DNA from: Plastoroseomonas arctica
GTDB lineage: Bacteria; Pseudomonadota; Alphaproteobacteria; Acetobacterales; Acetobacteraceae
Reading direction: 5' to 3'
Assembly: GCF_018128965.1 (NCBI RefSeq)
Contig: NZ_JAAEDH010000002.1
Coordinates: forward strand, 1 to 64,000
DNA length: 64,000 nucleotides
Position numbers and translations under genes: made by a program. Below are positions 26,523 through 36,960 of this stretch, piece by piece; position 1 is the first letter of the stretch, and each line of letters begins with the position of its first letter. The notes under the pieces were generated by a model, which saw only the letters and a program-made list of their open reading frames with translations, searched no databases and was not told where the DNA came from.

Positions 26523-27872
26523 ATGTTCCAAAAAATCCTGATCGCGAATCGCGGCGAGATCGCGCTGCGCATCCATCGCGCCTGCCAGGAGATGGGCATC
26601 CGCACGGTGGCGGTGCACTCGACCGCGGATGCCACGGCGATGCATGTGCGCCTGGCCGATGAGAGCGTCTGCATCGGCCCGCCGGCGGCGCGCGACAGCT
26701 ACCTCAATGTCGCGGCGATCCTCTCGGCGGCTACGATCACGGGAGCGGAGGCGATCCATCCGGGATATGGGTTTCTGTCGGAAAACGCCCGCTTCGCCGA
26801 GATGGTGGAGGCGCATGGCTTGGCCTTCATCGGGCCGACCTCGGCGCATATCCGCATGATGGGCGACAAGATCGCGGCCAAGGCGGCGATGCGCTCGCTC
26901 GGCGTGCCCCTGGTGCCCGGTTCGGACGGGGCGTTGAACACGCTCGAGGAGGCGCGCGCGATCGCCGCCGAGATCAAGTATCCGGTGCTGATAAAGGCGG
27001 CGGCCGGCGGCGGCGGGCGCGGCATGAAGGTCGCACTCGACGAGAGCGAGATCGAGGAGGCCTGGCGCGTCGCGCGCACGGAATCCAAGGCCGCCTTCGG
27101 CGATGACAGCGTCTACCTGGAAAAATACCTCGACCGTCCCCGCCACATCGAATTGCAGGTGATGGCCGACACCCACGGCAATGTCGTGCATTTCGGCGAA
27201 CGCGACTGCTCCCTCCAGCGCCGCCACCAGAAGCTGCTCGAGGAGGCCGGCTCGCCCGCGCTGAACGCGACGGAGCGCGATGCACTCGGCGCGACAGTGA
27301 CGGCCGGCCTGCGCAAGCTCGGCTATCGCGGCGCCGGCACGCTGGAGTTCCTGTACCAGGACGAGCAATTCGCCTTCATCGAGATGAACACCCGCCTGCA
27401 GGTCGAGCACCCCGTCACCGAGATGATCTGCGGCATCGACCTGGTGAAGGAGCAGATCCGCGTCGCCGCCGGCCTGCCGCTCGGCTACGGGCAGGGCGAT
27501 ATCCGCTTCACCGGCCACGCGATCGAATGCCGCATCACGGCGGAAGACCCGGAAACCTTCGCCCCGTCGCCCGGCAAGGTGACGCAGTACCACGCGCCCG
27601 GCGGCCTGGGCGTGCGGGTCGATAGCGCGCTCTACGCCGGCTACACGGTGCCGCCGCATTACGACAGCCTGGTCGCCAAGCTCATCGTGCATGCTCCCAA
27701 CCGCGCCGAGGCCATCGGCCGCCTGCGCCGGGCACTGAGCGAAATGGTGGTGGCGGGGATCAAGACCACGCTCCCGCTGCACCAGCGCATCGTGGAGGAT
27801 CCCGAATTTCAGGCCGGCGACTATACCATCCACTGGCTGGAGCGCTTCGTGGCGCGCGTCCCTGAGCTCTGA
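26523..27872 (+). CDS. accC: Acetyl-CoA carboxylase biotin carboxylase subunit
   Basis: AccC carboxylates biotin on AccB using ATP and bicarbonate. The 449-residue protein has the standard three-domain carboxylase layout: FQKILIANRGEIALRIHRAC at the start, the ATP-grasp loop KAAAGGGGRGMKVA near residue 160, then GERDCSLQRRHQKLLEEAGSPAL and EMNTRLQVEHPVTEM with the catalytic Arg and Glu residues. HYDSLVAKLIV is the typical C-terminal part. It completes the aroQ-accB-accC operon; accA and accD are not in the window. Confidence 0.96.
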   Translation: MFQKILIANRGEIALRIHRACQEMGIRTVAVHSTADATAMHVRLADESVCIGPPAARDSYLNVAAILSAATITGAEAIHPGYGFLSENARFAEMVEAHGLAFIGPTSAHIRMMGDKIAAKAAMRSLGVPLVPGSDGALNTLEEARAIAAEIKYPVLIKAAAGGGGRGMKVALDESEIEEAWRVARTESKAAFGDDSVYLEKYLDRPRHIELQVMADTHGNVVHFGERDCSLQRRHQKLLEEAGSPALNATERDALGATVTAGLRKLGYRGAGTLEFLYQDEQFAFIEMNTRLQVEHPVTEMICGIDLVKEQIRVAAGLPLGYGQGDIRFTGHAIECRITAEDPETFAPSPGKVTQYHAPGGLGVRVDSALYAGYTVPPHYDSLVAKLIVHAPNRAEAIGRLRRALSEMVVAGIKTTLPLHQRIVEDPEFQAGDYTIHWLERFVARVPEL

Positions 27873-28044
27873 CGCGGATCAATTTACCGCATTCCTGGTT
27901 GGATTATCTTGTCTCACGTTCGTCCGGCGTGATTAAAGGGCGCATGCCGCGGACGCTCACCGAAACCCCAGGCGTGCCGGCGACGGCACCGCACTTGCGG
28001 CCACCACGCGATCCCCGGCACCCTTGACCCAGGAGACATGACGC

Positions 28045-29064
28045 ATGATGACCCGCACCCCGCTCGCGCGGCGCGGCTTTCTCGCCGCCGCCTCCACCCT
28101 TGCCGCCGCACCGGCGCTCGCCCAGTCGGCCTCCACGCTGCTGAACGTCAGCTACGACCCGACCCGCGAATTCTATCGCGCCTTCAACACGGCCTTCGTG
28201 GCGCACTGGACCAGCCTCGGTCAGCCCCGGCCCACGATCTCGACCTCGCATGGCGGGTCCGGGCGGCAGGCGCGCGCGGTGATCGACGGGCTCGCGGCCG
28301 ATGTGGTGACCCTTGCCCTCGCCTATGACATCGACGAACTCGCCGAGCGCGGCCTCATCGCGCGCGAGTGGCAGGGCCGGCTGCCCGAGAACAGCAGCCC
28401 CTACACCAGCACCATCGTGCTGCTGGTTCGGCGCGGGAACCCCAAGGCCATCCGCGACTGGGGCGACCTGCTGAAGCCCGGCGTGTCCATCATCACGCCC
28501 AACCCGAAGACATCGGGAGGGGCTCGGTGGAACTATCTTGCCCTCTGGGCCTGGGCGCTGCGCCAGCCCGGCGGCAGTGCGGCCACGGCCGAACAGGCCG
28601 TGACGCAGCTCTTCCGCCAGGTGCCGGTGCTCGATTCCGGCGCGCGCGGCAGCACCACCACCTTCGTCCAGCGCGCCCAGGGCGACGTGCTGCTGTCGTG
28701 GGAGAACGAGGCCCACCTGGCGCTCCAGGAATTTCCCCAGGCCGGGCTTGAGATCGTCTACCCGAGCCTGTCGATCCTGGCCGAACCGCCGGTTGCCGTC
28801 GTGGACCGCAACGTGGACCGGCGCGGAACGCGGGCGCTGGCCGAGGCCTACCTTCAGCACCTTTATACCCCGGAGAGCCAGCGCCTGGCGGCCACGCATT
28901 TCTACCGCCCGCGCGACCGCGCCATCCTCGCCGAGGCCGGGACGCGTTTCCCGGCACTGGAGTTGGTGACCGTGCAGGATGTCTTCGGCGGCTGGGGCGG
29001 CGCGCAGCGGACGCATTTCAACGATGGCGGCGTGTTCGACCGCATCTACCGGCCGGGACGATGA
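28045..29064 (+). CDS. sbp: Sulfate ABC transporter, periplasmic binding protein
   Basis: This protein captures sulfate (or thiosulfate) in the periplasm for the CysTWA importer. The 339-residue precursor begins with a twin-arginine-like signal, [20 protein letters not shown]. The mature part starts with [17 protein letters not shown] and holds [33 protein letters not shown] in two blocks, [21 protein letters not shown], and ENEAHLA, all Sbp/CysP signatures. AGGAG lies nine bases before the ATG. The stop overlaps cysT (ATGA), so it leads a four-gene operon. Confidence 0.93.
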   Translation: MMTRTPLARRGFLAAASTLAAAPALAQSASTLLNVSYDPTREFYRAFNTAFVAHWTSLGQPRPTISTSHGGSGRQARAVIDGLAADVVTLALAYDIDELAERGLIAREWQGRLPENSSPYTSTIVLLVRRGNPKAIRDWGDLLKPGVSIITPNPKTSGGARWNYLALWAWALRQPGGSAATAEQAVTQLFRQVPVLDSGARGSTTTFVQRAQGDVLLSWENEAHLALQEFPQAGLEIVYPSLSILAEPPVAVVDRNVDRRGTRALAEAYLQHLYTPESQRLAATHFYRPRDRAILAEAGTRFPALELVTVQDVFGGWGGAQRTHFNDGGVFDRIYRPGR

Positions 29065-29927
29065 CGGCCGCCGCCACGGCGCTGCGGCCGGCGCGGGTCG
29101 GGCGTGCGACGGGCCGGCGCGCCCTGCCAGGGCTGGGGCTTTCGCTGGGCGTGACGCTCGCCTGGCTGGGGCTGATCGTCCTGATCCCGCTGGCCGCTCT
29201 GGCGATCAAGCCGTGGCAGATCGGCATCTCCGGCGTCGTGGCGGTGCTGCTGGACGCGCGGGTGCTCGCGGCGTTCCGGCTGTCCTTCGGTGCCGCGCTG
29301 CTCGCGGCGATCATCAGCCTGCCCCTGGGGTTGCTGTTCGCCTGGGTGATCACCCGCTACCGCTTCCCGGGACGCCGCTTGCTGGATGCGCTGGTGGACC
29401 TGCCCTTCGCATTGCCAACGGCGGTGGCCGGCCTCGCGATGACCGCACTGCTCGCCAACAATGGCTGGCTGGGGGCACCGCTCGCCGCGGCGTTCGGCTG
29501 GCAGATCGCGTATCGCCCGGTCGGCGTGCTGATCGCGCTGGTCTTCGTCGCCCTGCCCTTCATGATCCGCAGCGTGGAGCCGGTGCTGCGCGACCTGGCC
29601 CTCGAAGGCGAGGAAGCCGCCGCTACGCTGGGTGCAACGCGCATGCAGACCTTGTGGCGGGTGGTGCTGCCGGCCCTGGCGCCGGCGCTGATCACCGGCT
29701 TCGGCCTGGGTTTCGGGCGCGCGGTCGGCGAGTATGGCTCCGTCATCTTCATCGCCGGGAACATGCCCATGGCGACCGAGATCGCGCCGCTGCTGATCGT
29801 GACCAAGCTGGAGCAATATGACGACGCCGCTGCGGCCGCGATCGGTCTCGCGATGCTGGTCCTGGCCTTCCTCATCCTCCTCGCGCTCAACCTGCTGCAA
29901 CGCTGGGTCCGGCGGGGCCGCGCATGA
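29061..29927 (+). CDS. cysT: Sulfate ABC transporter permease CysT (CysU)
   Basis: CysT is one of two permease subunits of the sulfate importer in the inner membrane. The 288-residue protein has about six transmembrane helices. [18 protein letters not shown] and the EAA loop [31 protein letters not shown], seen here in pieces, fix the family. [20 protein letters not shown] is characteristic of CysT. The gene overlaps sbp and cysW by four bases each, so the subunits are co-translated. Confidence 0.93.
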   Translation: MTAAATALRPARVGRATGRRALPGLGLSLGVTLAWLGLIVLIPLAALAIKPWQIGISGVVAVLLDARVLAAFRLSFGAALLAAIISLPLGLLFAWVITRYRFPGRRLLDALVDLPFALPTAVAGLAMTALLANNGWLGAPLAAAFGWQIAYRPVGVLIALVFVALPFMIRSVEPVLRDLALEGEEAAATLGATRMQTLWRVVLPALAPALITGFGLGFGRAVGEYGSVIFIAGNMPMATEIAPLLIVTKLEQYDDAAAAAIGLAMLVLAFLILLALNLLQRWVRRGRA

Positions 29928-30757
29928 GCGTGGCGACGGATGACGCGCCGTGGCTGCGCCGCCTGCTGGTTATGCTGGCCCTGGTCTTCGCGGTGCTGAT
30001 CTTCCTCGCGCCGCTCGCCGCGGTGTTCACCGAGGCGCTGCGGCGGGGGATCGCGCCGGCGCTGGAGGCCATCGTGGAGCCCGACGCCCTGTCCGCCATG
30101 CGGCTCACGTTGCTGGTCGCCGCCGTCGCGGTGCCGGTGAACACGCTGGGCGGCGTCGCGGCGAGCTGGGCCATCGCGAAATTCGACTTCCCCGGCAAGC
30201 GCCTGCTGGTGACGCTGATCGAGCTGCCCTTCTCGGTCTCGCCGGTGATCTCGGGCCTGGTCTACGTGCTGATCTTCGGCGCCCAAGGCTGGTTCGGCCC
30301 CTGGCTGCGGGAGCACGACGTCCAGATCATTTTCGCGCTGCCTGGCCTGGTGCTGGCGACGACCTTCGTCACCTTCCCCTTCGTCGCCCGCACCCTGCTG
30401 CCATTGATGCAGGAGCAGGGGCGCGAGGAGGAGGAAGCCGCCGCGACGCTGGGCGCCGGCGGGTTGCAGACCTTCTTCCGCGTCACCCTGCCGAACGTCA
30501 AATGGGCGCTGCTCGGTGGCGTTTTGCTGTGCAATGCCCGGGCGATGGGCGAGTTCGGCGCCGTCGCCGTCGTCTCCGGACACATCCGGGGTGCCACCAA
30601 CACCATGCCGCTGCATGTGGAGATCCTGTACAATGAATACATGTTCGTGGGCGCCTTCGCCGTCGCTTCCCTGCTCGCACTGCTCGGCCTGGTGACGCTC
30701 GCGGCCAAGGCCTTGCTGGAATACTGGACCGCGCGGCCGATCGGCATCGAGGCATGA
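29924..30757 (+). CDS. cysW: Sulfate ABC transporter permease CysW
   Basis: CysW is the second permease subunit and pairs with CysT. It has 277 residues and about six membrane helices. [20 protein letters not shown] and the cytoplasmic EAA loop [24 protein letters not shown] are typical, and [21 protein letters not shown] with [10 protein letters not shown] is the CysW C-terminal signature. It overlaps cysT and cysA by four bases each. The N-terminal cytoplasmic tail is short. Confidence 0.94.
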   Translation: MSVATDDAPWLRRLLVMLALVFAVLIFLAPLAAVFTEALRRGIAPALEAIVEPDALSAMRLTLLVAAVAVPVNTLGGVAASWAIAKFDFPGKRLLVTLIELPFSVSPVISGLVYVLIFGAQGWFGPWLREHDVQIIFALPGLVLATTFVTFPFVARTLLPLMQEQGREEEEAAATLGAGGLQTFFRVTLPNVKWALLGGVLLCNARAMGEFGAVAVVSGHIRGATNTMPLHVEILYNEYMFVGAFAVASLLALLGLVTLAAKALLEYWTARPIGIEA

Positions 30758-31836
30758 GCGTCGAGATCGAGGCGGTGACGCGCGATTTCGGCACCGCGGC
30801 GAACCCCGCGCTGCGTGGCGTTTCGATGGCGCTGCGTTCGGGCGAATTCGTGGCGCTGCTGGGACCGTCGGGGTCGGGCAAGACCACCTTGCTGCGCATT
30901 CTCGCGGGGCTGGATTTCCCCGATGCCGGGCGCGTCCTGATCGGCGGACGCGATGTCGCGCAGGTGCCGGCGCGCGATCGCAATGTCGGCGTGGTGTTCC
31001 AGAACTACGCACTGTTCCGCCACATGACCGTGTTCGAGAACGTGGCGTTCGGATTGCGCGTGCGTCCTCGCGCGCAGCGTCCCGCCAATGCCGAGATCGA
31101 CCGGCGCGTTCGGGAGCTGCTCGCGCTTGTGCAGATCCCCGAGCTTGCGCCGCGCTACCCGGAGCAGATCTCCGGCGGCCAGCGCCAGCGCGTGGCCCTG
31201 GCGCGGGCGCTCGCCATCGAGCCGCAGCTGCTGCTGCTCGACGAGCCGTTCGGCGCGCTCGACGCGCTGGTGCGCAAGGATGTGCGGCGCTGGGTGCGCG
31301 GGCTGCACGACCGCCTCGGCCTCACTTCGCTCCTCGTCACCCATGACCAGGAGGAAGCGATGGAGATGGCCGACCGAGTCGCGGTGATGGAGCAAGGCCG
31401 GATCGTGCAGTTCGACCCGCCGCATACGCTGATCGATGCGCCGGCCTCCGCCTTCGTCGCGCGCTTCGTGGGCGATGCGAACCGGCTCGCGGCCTCGGTG
31501 CATGGCGGTCGTCTCGACATCGCGGGCTTCGGCGGGTTTGACGCCGCGGGGCTGCCCGAAGGTGCGGCCGAAATCTTCGTCCGCCCGGACGACCTGCGCA
31601 TCCTGCCGCCACGCGATGGCCTCGCGCCCGGCCTCGTGGAATGGTCGCGGCCGGCCGAGCGCGGCCGCTGGAAGATGCTGGTGGCGGTCGGCGAGCATCG
31701 GCTGGAAGGCTATGGCGAGCGTGCCTTCGAGCGCGGCGCCGCCTGCGCGCTCGAGTTCCAGGCGCTGACCGCTTTCGGCGCGCGCGGCGAACGCGTCTCG
31801 ATCAACGGGCGCGAGGCGGCGCCGAGCCTGCGCTGA
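30754..31836 (+). CDS. cysA: Sulfate ABC transporter ATP-binding protein CysA
   Basis: CysA is the ATPase that drives sulfate import. It has 360 residues. The Walker A motif is [12 protein letters not shown] near residue 38, the signature is [15 protein letters not shown] near residue 135, Walker B is [12 protein letters not shown], and the switch His is in [17 protein letters not shown]-terminal regulatory TOBE-like domain begins near residue 245. It is the last gene of the sbp-cysT-cysW-cysA operon and converges on the uricase gene six bases away. Confidence 0.94.
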   Translation: MSVEIEAVTRDFGTAANPALRGVSMALRSGEFVALLGPSGSGKTTLLRILAGLDFPDAGRVLIGGRDVAQVPARDRNVGVVFQNYALFRHMTVFENVAFGLRVRPRAQRPANAEIDRRVRELLALVQIPELAPRYPEQISGGQRQRVALARALAIEPQLLLLDEPFGALDALVRKDVRRWVRGLHDRLGLTSLLVTHDQEEAMEMADRVAVMEQGRIVQFDPPHTLIDAPASAFVARFVGDANRLAASVHGGRLDIAGFGGFDAAGLPEGAAEIFVRPDDLRILPPRDGLAPGLVEWSRPAERGRWKMLVAVGEHRLEGYGERAFERGAACALEFQALTAFGARGERVSINGREAAPSLR

Positions 31837-31854
31837 GGCCGCTCAGTCGCGGCC
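31837..31854. terminator. Short hairpin at the cysA-uricase convergence
   Basis: GGCCGC and GCGGCC pair perfectly around the six-base loop TCAGTC. The hairpin begins at the first base after the cysA stop and covers the uricase stop codon on the other strand. It could end transcripts from both sides, but the stem is short and no T tract follows. Confidence 0.35.
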
Positions 31855-32682
31855 CACGGTGCATTCGATCTGGCCGTGCGGCTCGTCGGTCGGCAGCAGG
31901 ACCATGTTGTCGTAGTCCATGCCGAAGGGCTTGAGGTTGATCGGCACGTAGTGCTTGTTCGGGCAGGCCATGTGGATGTCGATCAGCTCCGGCACCGCGT
32001 CGAGCGCCGCCATCCCCATGCGGTAGAGGCTGTCCTGCACGCTCTCGGAATAGGTGGAGACGAAGACCTTCAGCATGGTCTTGAGGATCAACGCGTTCGC
32101 CGCGGCGTAGTCGGCAGGGTCGCGGGACCAGCGCCAGCGGGCTTCCATCGCAGTCGCGGCGATGCGGTCCCGCGTCTCGGCCAGCGTCGTGTACTCATCC
32201 TTGAAGAACTTGTCCCAGCCGGATTCCGTGGACTTCATGAAGGTGAATCCGCTGAGACCGGAGGTCACCGCCATGCCCGCGCGGGTGGCCTCGACGGTCA
32301 CCGTGGGCTTGCCGTTGGCGTCGAGGATGAAGCCGTGATCCTGCTCCTCGCCATCGACGACCATGCGCGTCCACTTGGTCTCCTCGGATATCACGGTGAC
32401 GGTCTCCACCTGCGGATAGGCGTCGAGGAATTTTTGGGCCAGCGCCTTGCCGTAGAGCTCGCTGTCGAGCCCCACATTCTCGCGCGCGACGATCCAGGTG
32501 ATGTTCTTCACCGTGTCGGTGCACAGAGCGGCGGAATTATCCGCATCGGTGAAGACGCGGTCGAAGCCCCCGGTGAGCAGCGTCTTCACGCTGAGCTCGC
32601 GCACCTCGTGGCGCGCGGTGTCGCGCTTGACCCGCATGATGCGGACGCGGCCCTTGCCGTAGGTGGAGTTGATCAAGGCCAT
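31843..32682 (-). CDS. Urate oxidase (uricase)
   Basis: Uricase oxidises urate to 5-hydroxyisourate without a cofactor, the first step toward allantoin. The 279-residue protein has the family's two T-fold domains. Landmarks are YGKGRVRIMRVKRD near the start with the catalytic Lys, CTDTVKNITWIVARE with the conserved Thr-Asp pair, GLSGFTFMKSTESGWDKFFKDEYTTL, and IHMACPNKHYVPINLKPFG toward the end. AGGAGA lies eight bases before the ATG. A purine permease of the urate type lies just upstream on the same strand, which fits urate uptake and use. Genes for the next steps (hydroxyisourate hydrolase, OHCU decarboxylase) are not in the window. Confidence 0.94.
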   Translation of the reverse strand: MALINSTYGKGRVRIMRVKRDTARHEVRELSVKTLLTGGFDRVFTDADNSAALCTDTVKNITWIVARENVGLDSELYGKALAQKFLDAYPQVETVTVISEETKWTRMVVDGEEQDHGFILDANGKPTVTVEATRAGMAVTSGLSGFTFMKSTESGWDKFFKDEYTTLAETRDRIAATAMEARWRWSRDPADYAAANALILKTMLKVFVSTYSESVQDSLYRMGMAALDAVPELIDIHMACPNKHYVPINLKPFGMDYDNMVLLPTDEPHGQIECTVGRD

Positions 32683-32799
32683 GGGGGCGTTCTCCTAGCA
32701 GGCGTCAGCGGAGTCAGAGTCGCTCGGCGCGCACCGCACGCCGCAAGGCCGCATGGCCGTCGCCGCTCGTGCGGCGAGCCAAGCGCCTGAGGGCGTGCA

Positions 32800-34203
32800 T
32801 CAAGCATGATCGGCGGTCGCTGCGGCGGACGCTGCCTTTGCCGCGGCTTCCTCGGCGCTTTCCAGGCCGTTGAAGAAGGCGTTCAGCACCACCGCCACGA
32901 TGGCCGCGAGCAGGATGCCCGATTCCATCAGCGGGTGCAGGTCATGCGGCAGGTTCTTGAAGAAGCTGGGTGCGACCAGCGGGATCATCCCGAACCCCAC
33001 CGAGACCGCCACCACGAACAGGTTGCCTGAATTCGTCTTGAAATCCACTGCGGTCAGGATGCGCGCGCCGGTCGCCGCCACCATGCCGAACATCACCAGC
33101 CCCGCGCCGCCGAGCACCACCTGCGGCACCGCCTCGACCAGGGCCGCCATCTTCGGCAGCAGCCCGAGGATGAGCATGATCACGCCGCCGGCCACCGTCA
33201 CCCAGCGCGAGCGAACGCCGGTCACACCCACCAAGCCCACATTCTGCGAGAAGGAGGTGTAGGGAAAAGTGTTGAAGATGCCGCCGAGGAAGGTGCCGAC
33301 GCCATCGGCGCGCAAGCCCCGCGTGAGGTCATCCTGCGTGATGCGCTTGCCCGTCATCTCGCCCAGGGCGAGGAACATGCCGAGCGATTCGATCATCACC
33401 ACGACCATCACGATGCACATGGTCACGATCGGGATCAGGTGGAATTGCGGCACGCCGAAATGGAACGGCATCACCACGTCGAACCACCCCGCCGTGCCCA
33501 CCTTCTCGAAATGCATCAGGCCGAGCGATGCGGCGAGTACCGACCCCGCGACGATGCCGAGCAGCACGGCGACATTCTTCACGAACCCCTGGCCCCATTT
33601 CAGCAGGCACAGGATGGTCACCAGCACGAACAGCGCGATGCCCAGGCCCTGCAGCTGGCCGTAGTTCGGGTTGGGAAAGGCGCCCGGAGCGCCGTCGACC
33701 ATGCGGGTCATCGTGGGCTGGCCGCCGCCCGCCCAGTTGATGCCCACGCGCATCAGCGAAATGCCGATCACCAGGATGATCGTGCCCGTCACCACCGGCG
33801 GGAAGAACGGCAGCAGCCGGCTGACGAAGGGTGCGACCAGGATGCCGAAAATGCCCGCCGCGATGACCGATCCGAAGATGCCGAGCAGGCCGACCTCGGG
33901 TGCGGCCGCCATCGACAGGATGGGGCCCAACGAGGCGAAGGTCACGCCCATCATCACCGGCAGGCGGATGCCCGACCAGGCGACGCCGTAGCATTGCACG
34001 AGCGTCGCGAGGCCACAGGCGAAGAGGTCCGCGCTGATGAGGAAGGCCACGTCCTCAGGCGACAGGCGCAGCGCACGGCCGACGATCAGCGGCACCGCGA
34101 CGGCACCGGCATACATCACCAGCACATGCTGCACGGCCAGCGGTATCAGCCGCGGCAGCGGCAGCTTCTCGTCGACAGGATGAACCGGTATCGCCACGCG
34201 CAT
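32800..34203 (-). CDS. NCS2 purine permease, urate/xanthine type
   Basis: This is an inner-membrane nucleobase:cation symporter-2 protein of 467 residues with about 12-14 hydrophobic segments. The N-terminus PLIPLAVQHVLVMYAG-like region, seen as RLIPLAVQHVLVMYAGAV, and the later GTFLGGIFNTFPYTSFSQNVG are hallmarks of the urate/xanthine branch (UacT/PucJ type) rather than uracil permeases. The start MRVAIPVHPVDEKLP is preferred over an upstream GC-rich extension. Pairing with uricase, 117 bases downstream, favours urate as substrate. A Pro/Ala-rich tail closes the protein. Confidence 0.88.
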   Translation of the reverse strand: MRVAIPVHPVDEKLPLPRLIPLAVQHVLVMYAGAVAVPLIVGRALRLSPEDVAFLISADLFACGLATLVQCYGVAWSGIRLPVMMGVTFASLGPILSMAAAPEVGLLGIFGSVIAAGIFGILVAPFVSRLLPFFPPVVTGTIILVIGISLMRVGINWAGGGQPTMTRMVDGAPGAFPNPNYGQLQGLGIALFVLVTILCLLKWGQGFVKNVAVLLGIVAGSVLAASLGLMHFEKVGTAGWFDVVMPFHFGVPQFHLIPIVTMCIVMVVVMIESLGMFLALGEMTGKRITQDDLTRGLRADGVGTFLGGIFNTFPYTSFSQNVGLVGVTGVRSRWVTVAGGVIMLILGLLPKMAALVEAVPQVVLGGAGLVMFGMVAATGARILTAVDFKTNSGNLFVVAVSVGFGMIPLVAPSFFKNLPHDLHPLMESGILLAAIVAVVLNAFFNGLESAEEAAAKAASAAATADHA

Positions 34204-34346
34204 GCTCCATTCCAGCGTTGCGGGACGGAACGGCGCAGGGCGCAGGCGTGCCAACGGTGGCTGATGCCTCCGCCGTTGCCGTCGCCCCATTCCCTACGCG
34301 GGATTTCAGCGCGGACGGCCGCACCTTACAAGCGGGAAATGCGCGC

Positions 34347-36857
34347 TCAGGCGCGCAGCGTCGCGCCCGTCGCCTTCACCACCGCGGCGATGATCTTCTG
34401 CGCCACCGCCTCGATCGCCGCATCGGTGAGCGTCGCCTCGCGCGGCTGCAGCGTCACGTCGATGGCCAGGCTGATCTTGCCCTCGGGCAGCTTGTCGCCG
34501 GCGTAGCGGTCGAACAGCGCGACGTCGGTGATGAGTGCGCGATCGGCGCCACGCGCGGCACGCAGCAGCGTCTCGGCAGGTGTGGCGGCATCGACCAGGA
34601 AGGCGAAGTCACGCCGCACCGGCTGGAAGGGCGCGAGGTCGGGCGCGGATTTCTTGCGCCGCTTGGGGTCGGGGATGGCATCGAGGAACACCTCGAACGC
34701 GACCGCTGGGCCGGTGAGGTCGAGCGCGGCAGCGATGCGCGGATGCACCTCGCCGAAGGTGGCGAGCACGGTCTTGGGGCCCTGGCGCAGCACCCCCGAA
34801 CGGCCGGGATGGTAGAAGCCGGGCGCATCCGCCGTGGCCGACAGCGCGGCCATCGGCACGCCTAAGGCCGCCAGCACGGCCAACGCATCCGCCTTCGCGT
34901 CGAAGGCATCGAGCGCGCGGGCGGGTGCAGCCCAATGGCGCGGCGTCTCCCCCGTGCGGATGCCGCAGGCAAGCGTGAGCTGGCCGTCGATGCCGGTGTG
35001 GCGATAGGCGCCGCCGATCTCGCACAGCGCCACCGCCGCATGCCCTCGCGCGGCGTTGCGCGCGGCGGCCAGCAGCAGGGAGGCGACGGGGGTGGGGCGC
35101 ATCTGGTCGAGATCGGCTGCGATCGGGTTCTCCAGGCGCAGGCTGGCCGGCGTGTCGCCGAACAACGCCGCGGTCGCATGGTCGAGGAAGCCGTAGGTCA
35201 CGCAATCCATCATGCCGCGCGCCGCGATGACGCGCCGCGCGAGCCCCTGGCGCGCCTGGCGCGGGCTGAGCGCGGCCGGTGGCACAGGCGACGCGACGGG
35301 CAGCGACAGCGGCGCGATGGCATCGAGACCGCGGATGCGCAGCACCTCCTCGATGAGGTCCGCCTCGTGCTCGATCACGGCGCAGCCGGCGGCAGCGGCA
35401 GTGGCGCGTTCAGGCGACAGATCGGCCGGCTGCACCAGGATCCCGCCACGTGGGTCGAGTGCCGCGTCCGCATTGCCGGAAGCGACCTGCGCGACGTCGT
35501 TGCGCCAGGGCGGCACCGCGACGGTCACCGAACCCGCGTCGCGATGCGATGCCACGAAGCCCAGGTGCTCCAGGATCGCCACCGCTTCGTCCGGCAACAC
35601 CGTCGCGCCGCCGAGTTCGGCGAGGCGCGCGAAGCGGAGCGTCGCCTGGCGCTGCCAAACGGGCGGCGTGCCGGCTTCGCTGATCTCACTCGCCTCGCCA
35701 CCGCAGAGTTCGATCATGGTGGCCGTCGCCATCTCCAGCGCAAGGCGCGGCAGGTCCTGGTCCACGCCGCGCTCGAAGCGCGAGCGGGCATCGGTGGTCA
35801 CCGCGTGACGCCGGCCGGAGAGGGCAATGCGCACCGGGTCGAAGATCGCGCATTCGATGAAGCACTCGGTGGTCGTCTCGTCGCAGCCGGTCGGCGCGCC
35901 GCCGATGATGCCGCCCAGCGCCTCGGGGCCGGCGGCGTCGGCGATGACGCCGTCCTCCTCCGTCAGTGCGTAGGTCTTGCCGTTCAGCGCCTCCAGCGTC
36001 TCGCCCGCACGCGCCATGCGCATGGTGAGCGTGGTGTCCTGGACCTTGGCCACGTCGAAGACGTGCAAGGGCCGGCCGAGGCCGAAGCAGTAAAGGTTCG
36101 TCACGTCGACCAGCGCATTGATCGGCCGCTGCCCGATCGCGGTCAGCCAATCCTGCAGCCATTGCGGCGAAGGCCCGTTGGTGACGCCGCGAATGGCACG
36201 GCCAAGCACGTAGGTGCAGGCTTGCGGGTCCGCGATCTCCCATGTCAGCGGCGAGGCATAGGCGGGCGTGATCACCGGCGAGGGCAGCGGCTTCAACCGC
36301 CCGAGCCCGGCGGCGGCGAGGTCGCGCGCGACGCCGTGCACGCTCAGTGCATCGCCACGGTTCGGCGTGACCGCGATTTCGATCACCGGATCGCCGAGCT
36401 TCGCATAGGCGACATAGGCCATGCCGATGGGCGCATCCGCCGGCAGGTCAATGATGCCGCTATGGTCGTCGCCGAGCCCCATCTCTCGCGCCGAAAGCAT
36501 CATCGCCTCCGAAGCCACGCCGCGGATTTCGCCCTTCTTGAGCGTGATGCCGGTGCCCGGGATGAAGGCGCCTGGCAGTGCCACCACGCCGCGCATCCCC
36601 GCCCGCGCATTCGGCGCGCCGCAGACGACGGAGAGCAGAGGGCCCTCACCGGTGTTCACCTTCAGCGCGCGCAGGCGGTCGGCATTGGGGTGCTGCTCGG
36701 CCTCAACCACCTCGGCGATTCGAAAGCCGGCGAGGGCCGCGGCGCGGTCCTCCACGCCCTCGACCTCAAGGCCGATGGTGGAGAGCGTGGTGGTGATCTG
36801 GTCGAGCGTCGCCTCAGTCTCGAGATGCGCGCGCAGCCAGGAGAGGGTGAATTTCAT
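34347..36857 (-). CDS. pheT: Phenylalanyl-tRNA synthetase, beta subunit
   Basis: PheT is the large subunit of the heterotetrameric enzyme that charges tRNA-Phe. The 836-residue protein has the N-terminal KFTLSWLRAHL segment, an EMAP-like tRNA-binding domain at about residues 40-150, and B3/B4 editing and B5 domains in the middle (FERGVDQDLPRLALE). The catalytic-like core is followed by the C-terminal FDX-ACB anticodon-binding domain (PVRRDFAFLVDAATP). I start at MKFTLSW because the family begins there; the upstream in-frame part is repeat sequence. It follows pheS after 156 bases that contain an inverted pair of dispersed repeats. Confidence 0.95.
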   Translation of the reverse strand: MKFTLSWLRAHLETEATLDQITTTLSTIGLEVEGVEDRAAALAGFRIAEVVEAEQHPNADRLRALKVNTGEGPLLSVVCGAPNARAGMRGVVALPGAFIPGTGITLKKGEIRGVASEAMMLSAREMGLGDDHSGIIDLPADAPIGMAYVAYAKLGDPVIEIAVTPNRGDALSVHGVARDLAAAGLGRLKPLPSPVITPAYASPLTWEIADPQACTYVLGRAIRGVTNGPSPQWLQDWLTAIGQRPINALVDVTNLYCFGLGRPLHVFDVAKVQDTTLTMRMARAGETLEALNGKTYALTEEDGVIADAAGPEALGGIIGGAPTGCDETTTECFIECAIFDPVRIALSGRRHAVTTDARSRFERGVDQDLPRLALEMATATMIELCGGEASEISEAGTPPVWQRQATLRFARLAELGGATVLPDEAVAILEHLGFVASHRDAGSVTVAVPPWRNDVAQVASGNADAALDPRGGILVQPADLSPERATAAAAGCAVIEHEADLIEEVLRIRGLDAIAPLSLPVASPVPPAALSPRQARQGLARRVIAARGMMDCVTYGFLDHATAALFGDTPASLRLENPIAADLDQMRPTPVASLLLAAARNAARGHAAVALCEIGGAYRHTGIDGQLTLACGIRTGETPRHWAAPARALDAFDAKADALAVLAALGVPMAALSATADAPGFYHPGRSGVLRQGPKTVLATFGEVHPRIAAALDLTGPAVAFEVFLDAIPDPKRRKKSAPDLAPFQPVRRDFAFLVDAATPAETLLRAARGADRALITDVALFDRYAGDKLPEGKISLAIDVTLQPREATLTDAAIEAVAQKIIAAVVKATGATLRA

Positions 36858-36878
36858 TCGTAGTTTCCTCTGACGACA

Positions 36879-36930
36879 GCGTGGGGGAAAAGAATTTCCC
36901 CCAAACCCCCATTCTTTCTTTTTTGTATAC
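36879..36930 (+). repeat. Dispersed palindromic element, copy 1
   Basis: This copy has the core TGGGGGAAAAGAATTTCCCC followed by CA at 36882-36903, then CCCCCATT and a T-rich tail (TTCTTTCTTTTTTG). It faces copy 2 in the opposite orientation 31 bases away, inside the pheS-pheT gap. The low-GC tail and the G5/C5 palindrome are unlike the surrounding coding DNA. Confidence 0.75.
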
Positions 36931-36960
36931 TGGTGCTGGCTGCGCAACCAGATCCAATAG

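Noticed and set aside
27873-28044. SAM riboswitch or similar element before the sulfate operon
   Set aside because: The 172-base leader shows no recognisable SAM-II type core or strong stem set by eye. A covariance search would be needed to claim one.
34935-36863. Long frame opposite pheT (642 residues)
   Set aside because: It is the complementary-strand shadow of a well-conserved pheT gene, with Arg/Gly/His-rich composition and no motif.
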